A stretch of DNA of 18,129 bases, from NCBI GenBank assembly GCA_020025615.1, contig JAHHRT010000022.1:1-18129 (forward strand), written 5' to 3'. This DNA comes from Oscillospiraceae bacterium. Lineage in GTDB: Bacteria > Bacillota > Clostridia > Oscillospirales > Oscillospiraceae. Shown one piece after another: positions 7,224-13,232 of this stretch (position 1 is its first letter; each line of letters begins with the position of its first letter). The notes beneath the pieces were generated by a model. The model made no database searches and was not told where the DNA came from. It saw only the letters and a program-made list of their open reading frames with translations. Both the position numbers and the translations under genes were made by a program.

Positions 7224-7973
7224 TCAGGCATCCAGCGCCATTCTTGCGGCTCGGACGGCCTCGGGATCGGTCTGCTGGATATGCCACTCGTCCAGCCCCG
7301 GTATTCCCATTGGCACCCCATGGCGGCGGAACTGCATCCCGCTCTCAAGCTCCGTCTTTCCGCTCATGTGGAAGGCCCGGGCAGCAGGAAGCTTCTGACG
7401 GAATTCCTCAATGACCTTGGCATTTACGCCGGCACCGATGAGCACCTCAGGGCCGTTTTCCAGGTCCCGCAGGCCCAGCATCCCGGAAATGGCCTCCTGT
7501 CCGCAGCGGCAGCAGGAAGCGCCGCCGGAGGTCAGCACCGTGTCAATGCCCAGCTTTCCGGCATCCATATAGGTTTTCACCGGATCCCGGGACACATCGA
7601 TGCAGCGATGGAGGGTAATGCCCTTGTCGCCGCAGGCCTCAATCAGGGGCTTCATGGCCTCCTGGTCCAGCTCTCCTTCCGGGGTCAGGCAGCCAATGAC
7701 GAAGCCGTCGGCTCCGGCTTCCTTGAGGGACAGAATCTGTATTCTGAGCATCTCCCGTTCCTCGGGCGTGTAGAGAAAGTCTCCTGCCCGGTGGCGCATC
7801 AGGCAGCGAATGGCAATATCCGACTCCTGGCGGATCTGCCGCAGCAGGGCCTCATAGGGGGTAAGACCGCCCACTGCCAGGGCGCTGCAAAGCTCCAGCC
7901 GATCTGCACCGGCTGCAATGGCCTGCCGTGCAGAAGCCAGGCTGTCCACACAAACTTCCAATATCTTTTTCAT
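7224..7973 (-). CDS. cutC: CutC family protein (copper homeostasis protein CutC)
   Basis: A cytosolic TIM-barrel protein of the CutC family, historically linked to copper tolerance; its biochemical function is not firmly established. The 249-residue length and motifs fit: EVCVDSLASARQAIAAGADRLELCS (N-terminus, with the conserved Cys29), GGLTPY (35-40), RAGDFLYTPEE (62-72), GADGFVIGCLTPEG (87-100), the HR/D segment LHRCIDVSRDP (121-131), VLTSGG (146-151) and the C-terminal FHMSGK. Unusual is the CCxC cluster (Cys154, 155 and 157) directly after TSGG, where relatives usually carry small non-Cys residues. ATG 7971-7973 follows GAGGAG, which overlaps the stop of the Nudix gene, so the two are translationally linked. 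It is the last gene of a three-gene operon ending in a strong terminator. Confidence 0.93.
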   Translation of the reverse strand: MKKILEVCVDSLASARQAIAAGADRLELCSALAVGGLTPYEALLRQIRQESDIAIRCLMRHRAGDFLYTPEEREMLRIQILSLKEAGADGFVIGCLTPEGELDQEAMKPLIEACGDKGITLHRCIDVSRDPVKTYMDAGKLGIDTVLTSGGASCCRCGQEAISGMLGLRDLENGPEVLIGAGVNAKVIEEFRQKLPAARAFHMSGKTELESGMQFRRHGVPMGIPGLDEWHIQQTDPEAVRAARMALDA

Positions 7974-7988
7974 AGATTCTTTTCTCCT

Positions 7989-8459
7989 CTACCGAATTCG
8001 TTTTCCGTTGAGAACCGCTTCTTCCAGCGCCCCCTTGTTATACCGGAGGGTCAGCAGGAAGAAAGGCGCGTCCTTCCACAGAAGGTCCAGGAAAATCTTG
8101 TCGCCCTCCCATTTGGGCAGGGCATCCACAAATTCCCGGCTGACCCACTGCAGGTCCCCTTCGCTGCACTCGATCAGTTCCCCTTCAAAGCCGTCCGCTG
8201 TGAAGAGGTACATATACTCACCCTCCTCGGGATTCTCTGTCAGAAAGGTGACAACGCCCCGGCAGGCATAGCTGGTGAGGGTGAGTCCGGTCTCCTCCTT
8301 GGCCTCCCGAAGCAGGCACTGGTCCGGGCTTTCCTGGTCCTCGAACTTGCCGCCAATGCCGATCCACTTATCTTTATTGATATCATTCTTCTTTTTCACC
8401 CGGTGGAGCATGAGCACCTCATCTCCCCGGAGGACATAGCAAAGGGTGGTATTGAGCAT
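7989..8459 (-). CDS. Nudix hydrolase, 8-oxo-dGTP diphosphatase-like
   Basis: A 156-residue single-domain Nudix enzyme that hydrolyses a nucleoside-diphosphate-linked substrate. The Nudix box GX5EX7REUXEEXGU is complete: G37, E43, then REAKEETGL (51-59). The flanking DINKDKWIGIGGKFE and the opening TTLCYVLRGDEVLMLHRVKKK are typical of the Firmicutes proteins annotated as 8-oxo-dGTP diphosphatase (MutT-like), suggesting nucleotide-pool sanitation. Substrate preference is inferred from resemblance only. ATG 8457-8459 starts 2 bp after the stop of the lipid kinase, with GAGGTG about 8 bp ahead inside that gene's end, so it is the second gene of the operon. Confidence 0.9.
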   Translation of the reverse strand: MLNTTLCYVLRGDEVLMLHRVKKKNDINKDKWIGIGGKFEDQESPDQCLLREAKEETGLTLTSYACRGVVTFLTENPEEGEYMYLFTADGFEGELIECSEGDLQWVSREFVDALPKWEGDKIFLDLLWKDAPFFLLTLRYNKGALEEAVLNGKRIR

Positions 8460-8461
8460 AA

Positions 8462-9352
8462 TCAGGGCACCTCCCGAATGAGGCGGATGGCAAGATGCTG
8501 ATTCACTGCCTCCACTTGACTGTGGCCCTCTTCCCGCTCACCGTCCAGCGTCCAGGGCATATCGGGGTCGGCCCAGACCTTAATCTCATGCCCGCTGCAG
8601 AAGGTAATCATAGCACAGTTGTACTTCTGAGACTGAACCGCCTGGATGCACTCGTGGATTTCCAGCAGGTTCCGGGGAGCACGGACCAGCAGCACTTCCA
8701 GCAGTCCGTCGCTCATATCCACCAGGCTGGGGTCCAGGGTCAGGATACCGCCCACAGAGGTGGAGTTGGAGATGGCACCGAAGAGGAAGTCGTCCTCCAC
8801 CACCCGTCCGTCGATCTCCATGCGGATGTGCTCCTTGCGAATCTGGGAAAGCTCAGTGATTCCTTCCAGCACATAAGCAGTGTGACCCAGTGCGTTTTTC
8901 ACGTTCTGGGGTGTTACATAGCTGGCCCGGGTAAAGGCACCGAAGGAAGCCACATAGGCAAAGTACCGATCTCCGAACTTGCCCACATCGTAGGCAACCG
9001 GCTTCCCGTCCAGCACCAGCTGGGCCGCCTGCATCACGTGGGTCGGCAGGTGCATACTGGCAGCAAAATCATTGGTTGATCCGGCAGGAATGTAGCCCAC
9101 CGGCACATCCAGCCCATTTTGCAGCAGACCGGAAATGGTCTCGTTAAAGGTTCCGTCGCCGCCGCAGCAGACAACCAGATCCATGTCGCCAGCCCGCTCG
9201 CCTACCACCCGGGAAGCGTCTCCGGGGCCGGCGGTCATATGAATCATAACCTCATATCCCGCCCGATTATATAACCCGATAATCTCCGTGAGATAGCGGT
9301 TGGCCCGCCGCTGACCGGAGTAGGGGTTCATTACAAACAGCATTTTCTTCAT
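8462..9352 (-). CDS. YegS/BmrU-type diacylglycerol/lipid kinase
   Basis: A lipid kinase of the diacylglycerol kinase catalytic-domain superfamily (YegS/Rv2252/BmrU group), expected to phosphorylate diacylglycerol or a related lipid at the inner membrane face using ATP. The 296-residue length is typical. The opening MLFVMNPYSGQRRA, the nucleotide-binding GGDGTFNE (64-71) and the PAGSTNDFA loop (89-97) are diagnostic, and the C-terminal domain carries LDPSLVDMSDGLLEVLLVR and DGE near the end (WTLDGERE). ATG 9350-9352 has GAGG 8 bp upstream and a near-perfect promoter at 9430-9458. It heads an operon with the Nudix hydrolase and cutC; the three functions share no obvious pathway. Phosphatidate recycling is the most likely role, but the substrate is inferred. 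Confidence 0.93.
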   Translation of the reverse strand: MKKMLFVMNPYSGQRRANRYLTEIIGLYNRAGYEVMIHMTAGPGDASRVVGERAGDMDLVVCCGGDGTFNETISGLLQNGLDVPVGYIPAGSTNDFAASMHLPTHVMQAAQLVLDGKPVAYDVGKFGDRYFAYVASFGAFTRASYVTPQNVKNALGHTAYVLEGITELSQIRKEHIRMEIDGRVVEDDFLFGAISNSTSVGGILTLDPSLVDMSDGLLEVLLVRAPRNLLEIHECIQAVQSQKYNCAMITFCSGHEIKVWADPDMPWTLDGEREEGHSQVEAVNQHLAIRLIREVP

Positions 9353-9429
9353 AACACTGACCTCACTCTATGGTTACACGCTTCCCACCGCCCAAGACGA
9401 CATAAGCGCACGATCTCTTTTACAGAATC

Positions 9430-9458
9430 ATTATAACACGTTCCGAGGGCCGGGGCAA
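9430..9458 (-). promoter_or_regulatory. Promoter of the lipid kinase-Nudix-cutC operon
   Basis: On the minus strand TTGCCC (9453-9458), a 17-bp spacer and a perfect TATAAT (9430-9435), with an extended -10 TG one base ahead (TGTTATAAT). The leader to the kinase start is about 70 nt. Confidence 0.85.
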
Positions 9459-9505
9459 TAGAGCTTCTATGTTCTCAGAAAAGTTCACGAAACATTCACA
9501 TTCCA

Positions 9506-9534
9506 TTGAAATTCACCGCTGCGGATGGTATAGT
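9506..9534 (+). promoter_or_regulatory. Promoter of the radical SAM gene
   Basis: TTGAAA (9506-9511), a 17-bp spacer and TATAGT (9529-9534). Transcription would begin near 9541, which rules out the in-frame ATG at 9469 and supports ATG 9562. Confidence 0.75.
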
Positions 9535-9561
9535 ATTGGCAAATCAGTTTGGAGGGATTCC

Positions 9562-10422
9562 ATGCTCACCGCAAACGAATACTACAGAAAACGCTTCGGC
9601 TGCAAGGTCTATAAGCTGTCCTTAGACGGAGGGTTCACCTGCCCCAACCGGGACGGCACCCTGGGAACCAGGGGCTGCCTTTTCTGCTCGGAAGCAGGAG
9701 GCGGGGATTTTGCCGAAAAAGGCCCTATCCCACAGCAGCTGGAAGAGGCCCGGAAGCGGGTCAGTGCCAAAATCAAGGATGGAAAGTACATTGCCTACTT
9801 CCAGGCCTTTACCAACACCTACGGCCCGGTGGAGCACCTGGAAGCCCTCTACCGCCAGGCCCTCGTCCCTGAGGACGTGGTAGGGCTTGCCATCGGCACC
9901 CGCCCAGACTGTCTTCCCCCGGAGACCGTGGCGCTTCTGGCCCGGATCAACCGGGAGAAACCCGTGACGGTGGAACTGGGGCTGCAAACCGCCTTCGACG
10001 AAACCGCCCGGCGGATTCGCCGGGGGTATCCCATGTCCGTTTATACAGACGCCGTTGGGCGGCTCAAGGAGGCCGGGATTGAGGTGGTGACGCACATCAT
10101 CATCGGTCTGCCCAGAGAAACCGGGGATATGGCAGTAGAAACCACCCGCCAGGTGGTGGCAGCCGGCACCGACGGGGTCAAGTTCCACCTGCTCCATGTG
10201 CTTCGGGGGACAGATTTGGAGCAGCTGTATCTGGCAGGCAAATACACCTGTCTGACCCTGGAAGCGTACGGGGAAATTCTCGCCCGCTGTGTCGCCGCAC
10301 TGCCGCCCCAGGTGGTCGTCCACCGCATTACAGGAGACGGGGCAAAGCGGGACCTGGTGGCCCCGCTCTGGTCCGGGGATAAAAAGCGGGTTATAAACTA
10401 CCTGAACGCCATCCTTCGTTGA
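9562..10422 (+). CDS. TIGR01212-family radical SAM protein (YtqA-like)
   Basis: A radical S-adenosylmethionine protein of the TIGR01212/YtqA group; the reaction is not known. The 286-residue protein carries the group's cluster-ligand region with wide spacing, Cys27-x11-Cys39-x2-Cys42 (within TCPNRDGT...GCLFC), rather than the usual Cx3Cx2C. Further marks are YFQAFTNTYGP (79-89), GTRPDCLP (112-119), VELGLQ (137-142), HIIIGLPRE (178-186) and KFHLLHVLRGT (207-217). The start at 9562 is chosen because GGAGGG (9551-9556) sits just ahead and the promoter lies at 9506-9534. An in-frame ATG at 9469 precedes that promoter and adds 31 unrelated residues. It is divergent from the lipid kinase operon. 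No clear terminator separates it from the MFS gene. Confidence 0.93.
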   Translation: MLTANEYYRKRFGCKVYKLSLDGGFTCPNRDGTLGTRGCLFCSEAGGGDFAEKGPIPQQLEEARKRVSAKIKDGKYIAYFQAFTNTYGPVEHLEALYRQALVPEDVVGLAIGTRPDCLPPETVALLARINREKPVTVELGLQTAFDETARRIRRGYPMSVYTDAVGRLKEAGIEVVTHIIIGLPRETGDMAVETTRQVVAAGTDGVKFHLLHVLRGTDLEQLYLAGKYTCLTLEAYGEILARCVAALPPQVVVHRITGDGAKRDLVAPLWSGDKKRVINYLNAILR

Positions 10423-10458
10423 TTTCCACAATTTCTTAAAAAACAGTTCATAATTATC

Positions 10459-10487
10459 TGGACTTTTTTGACAATTTCCGTTATGAT
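10459..10487 (+). promoter_or_regulatory. Possible MFS-GDPD promoter
   Basis: TATGAT (10482-10487) with TGGACT (10459-10464) 17 bp upstream. A perfect TTGACA nearby (10468-10473) has no -10 box at proper spacing. Only moderately convincing. Confidence 0.45.
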
Positions 10488-10539
10488 AGAAAGGACGTCC
10501 GGCTTTTCCGGCAAAAAAGACAGAACGGAGGCTCCTTTT

Positions 10540-11859
10540 ATGAAGCTCGACACCAAGCGCACGGTCCTTGTGGGCTTTGCCTTTCTATCCATCTGCGCTT
10601 TCTGGCAGATGTACGACAACCTGATTCCCCTGATTTTAACCAACAACTTTCATCTCAATGAAACGCTCTCCGGCATGATCATGGCTGCCGACAATGTGCT
10701 GGCTCTGTTCCTGCTGCCTCTCTTTGGCGGGCTGTCGGATAAATGCAAAAGCTCTCTGGGGCGGCGCCGTCCCTTCATTCTCTTCGGAACCCTTTCCGCT
10801 GTGCTGCTGATGCTGGGCCTGCCCCTGCTGGCAGACAGCTACCACGCAGTGCCCACAACCGCAAAGCTGGCAGCCTTTATCTTCATTCTCAACCTGCTTC
10901 TCATTGCTATGGGCACCTACCGCAGCCCCGCCGTGGCTCTGATGCCCGACATCACCCCCAAGCCTCTGCGCTCCAAGGCAAATGCCATTATTAACCTGAT
11001 GGGTGCCATTGGCGGTATTCTGTATCTGCTCATTACCACCTTCCTGTACCGCACCACCGGCGCAGACTATGTAAGCTACTTCCCCCTCTTCGCCATTGTG
11101 GGCGGCATTATGCTGACGGCCCTGCTGGTCGTTATGTTCCTGGTGAACGAGCCGAAGCTGGTGGAGCAGCAAAAGCAGTATGAACTGGCTCACCCCGAGG
11201 ACAACCTCACAGTGAGCACCGATTCCGGGGAGCAGCTTCCCAAGGAAGTTCGGAAAAGCCTTGCTTTCCTGCTGATCTCCATTGCCCTGTGGTTCATCGG
11301 CTACAACGGCGTGACCACCTGGTTTTCCGTCTATGCACAAAAAATCTGGCATATGCCCCTGGGCACCGCTAACACCTGTCTCACCATTGCCACCGCCGGT
11401 GCCATTGTGAGCTATATTCCTGTGGGCAGTGTCGCCAGCCGCATCGGACGCCGCCGGACCATCCGCTTCGGCACCCTGCTTCTGGCCGGCAGCTTCCTGG
11501 CTGCTTTCCTGTTCACCCTGACCAGCGACCATTTCAGCCCTCTGCTCTATGTACTTTTCCTGTTGGTGGGTCTGTCCTGGGCGGCTATCAGCGTAAACAG
11601 TCTTCCTATGGTGGTGGAGATGTGCAAGGGCAGCGAGGTGGGCAAGTTCACTGGTCTCTACTACACCTTCTCCATGTCTGCACAGATCATGACCCCCATT
11701 GTTGCCGGCTGGCTTCTCAACCACGTCAGCTATAAAACCCTGTTCCCCTACGCCTCCATTTTTGTGTTTGCCTCCTTTATCACCATGGGCTTTGTCCGCC
11801 ACGGCGACAACAAGGTGGAAGTCAAGAAAGGCCTGGAAGCCTACGACGTAGAGGACTAG
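10540..11859 (+). CDS. MFS transporter, sugar:H+ symporter (SLC45/GPH)-like
   Basis: A major facilitator protein of 439 residues with about 12 transmembrane segments. The motif after helix 2, GLSDKCKSSLGRRRPFILFGT (about residues 66-86), with its SxxGRRRP core, resembles the SLC45/sucrose-H+ symporter and GPH-type branch of the MFS, so a sugar or glycoside substrate is plausible. A central cytoplasmic loop (about residues 205-245: EPKLVEQQKQYELAHPEDN) separates the two halves, and the second half repeats the A-type motif as SRIGRRRTIRFG. ATG 10540 follows GGAGG at 10527-10531. An in-frame ATG at 10468 would lie within the promoter region and add a non-membrane extension, so it is rejected. 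The GDPD gene starts 16 bp after the stop, so the two are probably co-transcribed. The substrate is not determined. Confidence 0.9.
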   Translation: MKLDTKRTVLVGFAFLSICAFWQMYDNLIPLILTNNFHLNETLSGMIMAADNVLALFLLPLFGGLSDKCKSSLGRRRPFILFGTLSAVLLMLGLPLLADSYHAVPTTAKLAAFIFILNLLLIAMGTYRSPAVALMPDITPKPLRSKANAIINLMGAIGGILYLLITTFLYRTTGADYVSYFPLFAIVGGIMLTALLVVMFLVNEPKLVEQQKQYELAHPEDNLTVSTDSGEQLPKEVRKSLAFLLISIALWFIGYNGVTTWFSVYAQKIWHMPLGTANTCLTIATAGAIVSYIPVGSVASRIGRRRTIRFGTLLLAGSFLAAFLFTLTSDHFSPLLYVLFLLVGLSWAAISVNSLPMVVEMCKGSEVGKFTGLYYTFSMSAQIMTPIVAGWLLNHVSYKTLFPYASIFVFASFITMGFVRHGDNKVEVKKGLEAYDVED

Positions 11860-11875
11860 AAACGAGGAATCTCCC

Positions 11876-12712
11876 ATGCTTTTCGTTCTAATTCTCCTGA
11901 TTGTTTTATTATGTCTCTATCCCCTGCTTCTCCGGGGCCGCACCGATCACCCGGGGCTGGAAGCCCTGGGGAAATGGCAATACGCCCACCGTGGCCTCCA
12001 TGGGGACGGCATCCCGGAAAACAGCATGGCAGCTTTCCAAGCCGCTCTGGAAGCAGGCTACGGCGTAGAGCTTGATGTTCATCTTCTGAAAGACGGCGGT
12101 CTGGGCATCATGCACGACTGGAACCTGGAACGCACCACAGGTGCCCAGGGAACCATGGAAGATCTTACTACCCAGGAACTCCAAAACTATCACCTGGGTG
12201 GAACCCAGGAGACCATTCCATCCTTCCAACAGGTTCTGGATCTGTTTCAGGGGAAAGCCCCTCTGATTGTGGAGTTAAAACCCACTATGCGCAACTATGC
12301 CCAGCTGGCCCAGACGGTCTGCGATGTTCTGGATCACTATGACGGTCCCTACTGTCTGGAATCCTTCGATCCCCGGTGTGTCCGCTGGCTGCGAAAGAAC
12401 CGCCCGGAGCTCATTCGAGGCCAGCTTTCCGAGGATTTTCTCAGGAAAAAGAACAACCCCCTGCCCTGGATTCTGAAGTTCATCCTCACCTACTTCCTGG
12501 AAAACTTCTGGATTCGCCCGGATTTCATCGCCTGTGAATTTGCCAATCGGAACACCTGGAACAGCCGCTTCATTCGCAAGTGCTGGCACGTCCAGGGTGT
12601 CACCTGGACGCTCAAGTCCCAGGAAGAATACGACCAGGCAGTGCAGGAAGGGTTCATCCCCATCTTTGAGGGCTTCCGGCCCGTACCCCCGGAAAAGGAT
12701 GCCAATTCCTGA
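11876..12712 (+). CDS. Membrane-anchored glycerophosphodiester phosphodiesterase
   Basis: A GDPD-family enzyme that hydrolyses glycerophosphodiesters to glycerol 3-phosphate and an alcohol. The N-terminus is a single hydrophobic anchor (residues 1-19, then RGR). The catalytic fold follows: HRGLHGDGIPENS (38-50, catalytic His38-Arg39 and Glu48), ELDVHLLKDG (65-74, metal ligands Glu65 and Asp67), MHD (79-81, catalytic His80), IVELKP and the C-terminal TWTLKSQEEYDQAVQEGF. At 278 residues it is full length. ATG 11876 follows GAGGAA 7 bp upstream. The gene lies 16 bp after the MFS gene, suggesting an operon and a joint role in nutrient or lipid head-group use (inference). The anchor lacks a clear cleavage site, so the catalytic domain is tethered; which side it faces is not certain. 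Confidence 0.93.
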   Translation: MLFVLILLIVLLCLYPLLLRGRTDHPGLEALGKWQYAHRGLHGDGIPENSMAAFQAALEAGYGVELDVHLLKDGGLGIMHDWNLERTTGAQGTMEDLTTQELQNYHLGGTQETIPSFQQVLDLFQGKAPLIVELKPTMRNYAQLAQTVCDVLDHYDGPYCLESFDPRCVRWLRKNRPELIRGQLSEDFLRKKNNPLPWILKFILTYFLENFWIRPDFIACEFANRNTWNSRFIRKCWHVQGVTWTLKSQEEYDQAVQEGFIPIFEGFRPVPPEKDANS

Positions 12713-12867
12713 CCCGTCCGGTTTCCTTTCTGCGCCAATGCCGGAAATGGTCTTGACCATTCCGGCGGTACAGTTTGCAGATTCCATAGGGTGTTCGGCA
12801 AATTCGTACAACCACAATGACAGTCCGAACTCCTGCACAATACAGAGCAAGCCCTTTTGAAATGACA

Positions 12868-12910
12868 AAAGCCGGAGCGTATCACAGCGATACGCTCCGG
12901 CTTTGATTTT
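12868..12910 (+). terminator. Terminator downstream of the GDPD gene
   Basis: A perfect 16-bp stem (12868-12883 with 12889-12904, loop ACAGC) is GC-rich in the middle and followed by GATTTT. AAAA on the left side would let it act on the other strand too. It lies about 155 bp after the GDPD stop. Confidence 0.75.
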
Positions 12911-12926
12911 CCCCGTAGACAAGAAC

Positions 12927-12960
12927 ATCCCCGCTGTCAGAGAGAACAGCGGGGATTTCT
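12927..12960. terminator. Second hairpin, possible terminator
   Basis: ATCCCCGCTGT (12927-12937) pairs perfectly with ACAGCGGGGAT (12946-12956) around an 8-nt loop and is followed by only a short TTCT. It stands just 22 bp after the preceding terminator. Confidence 0.45.
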
Positions 12961-13187
12961 GCAAAAGGGGTTTGGAAAGAAGAGAGGTAGAAAAAAGATC
13001 TACGGAGTTTGAAAGGCAGCGGCTCACGGCTTCCGCATCCTTTCTGCTATTAGATTACTTTTGTCATTTGAACACGCATTTACGGAATTGAAAACAAAAA
13101 ACGTCCAAACTGTGAACAATTCGGCGCTGTCTCAACCGCTTGGTAAGGACGCCGTTATGCGCCTGTTTCCGGGATGCTTTGACAGCA

Positions 13188-13232
13188 GAAATCCACCTTT
13201 TTCCGGGGAAAAAGGTGGATTTCATAGGATTT
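13188..13232. terminator. Terminator hairpin after the histidine kinase gene
   Basis: A perfect inverted repeat 13188-13204 / 13207-13223 (GAAATCCACC... / ...GGTGGATTTC) lies 9 bp beyond the kinase stop. On the plus strand it is followed by ATAGGATTTTTATTT; on the minus strand a T-run is lacking, so termination of the kinase transcript may be imperfect. Confidence 0.6.

Larger units (their letters stand above)
12713..13232. other. 520-bp intergenic region rich in hairpins, no convincing gene
   Basis: No reading frame here has a good ribosome binding site or recognisable protein. The region holds at least five inverted repeats: 12740-12752/12755-12766 (one bulged A), 12868-12883/12889-12904 (perfect), 12927-12937/12946-12956 (perfect), 13011-13044 (GAAAGG/CCTTTC outer and GCGG/CCGC inner helix) and 13188-13204/13207-13223 (perfect). 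The second and last are probable terminators of the convergent GDPD and histidine kinase genes; the others are unexplained and could belong to a small RNA or a decayed element. Confidence 0.6.

Noticed and set aside
9469..9561. Upstream in-frame ATG extending the radical SAM protein by 31 residues
   Set aside because: It lies upstream of the promoter at 9506-9534 and has no ribosome binding site; the extension is unlike the family.
10468..10539. Upstream in-frame ATG for the MFS protein
   Set aside because: It overlaps the promoter region, adds a polar stretch before TM1 and lacks a ribosome binding site, whereas 10540 has GGAGG.
10636..11877. 413-codon minus-strand frame opposite the MFS gene
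   Set aside because: Hydrophilic Gln/Gly/His-rich translation is the expected antisense of a membrane protein.
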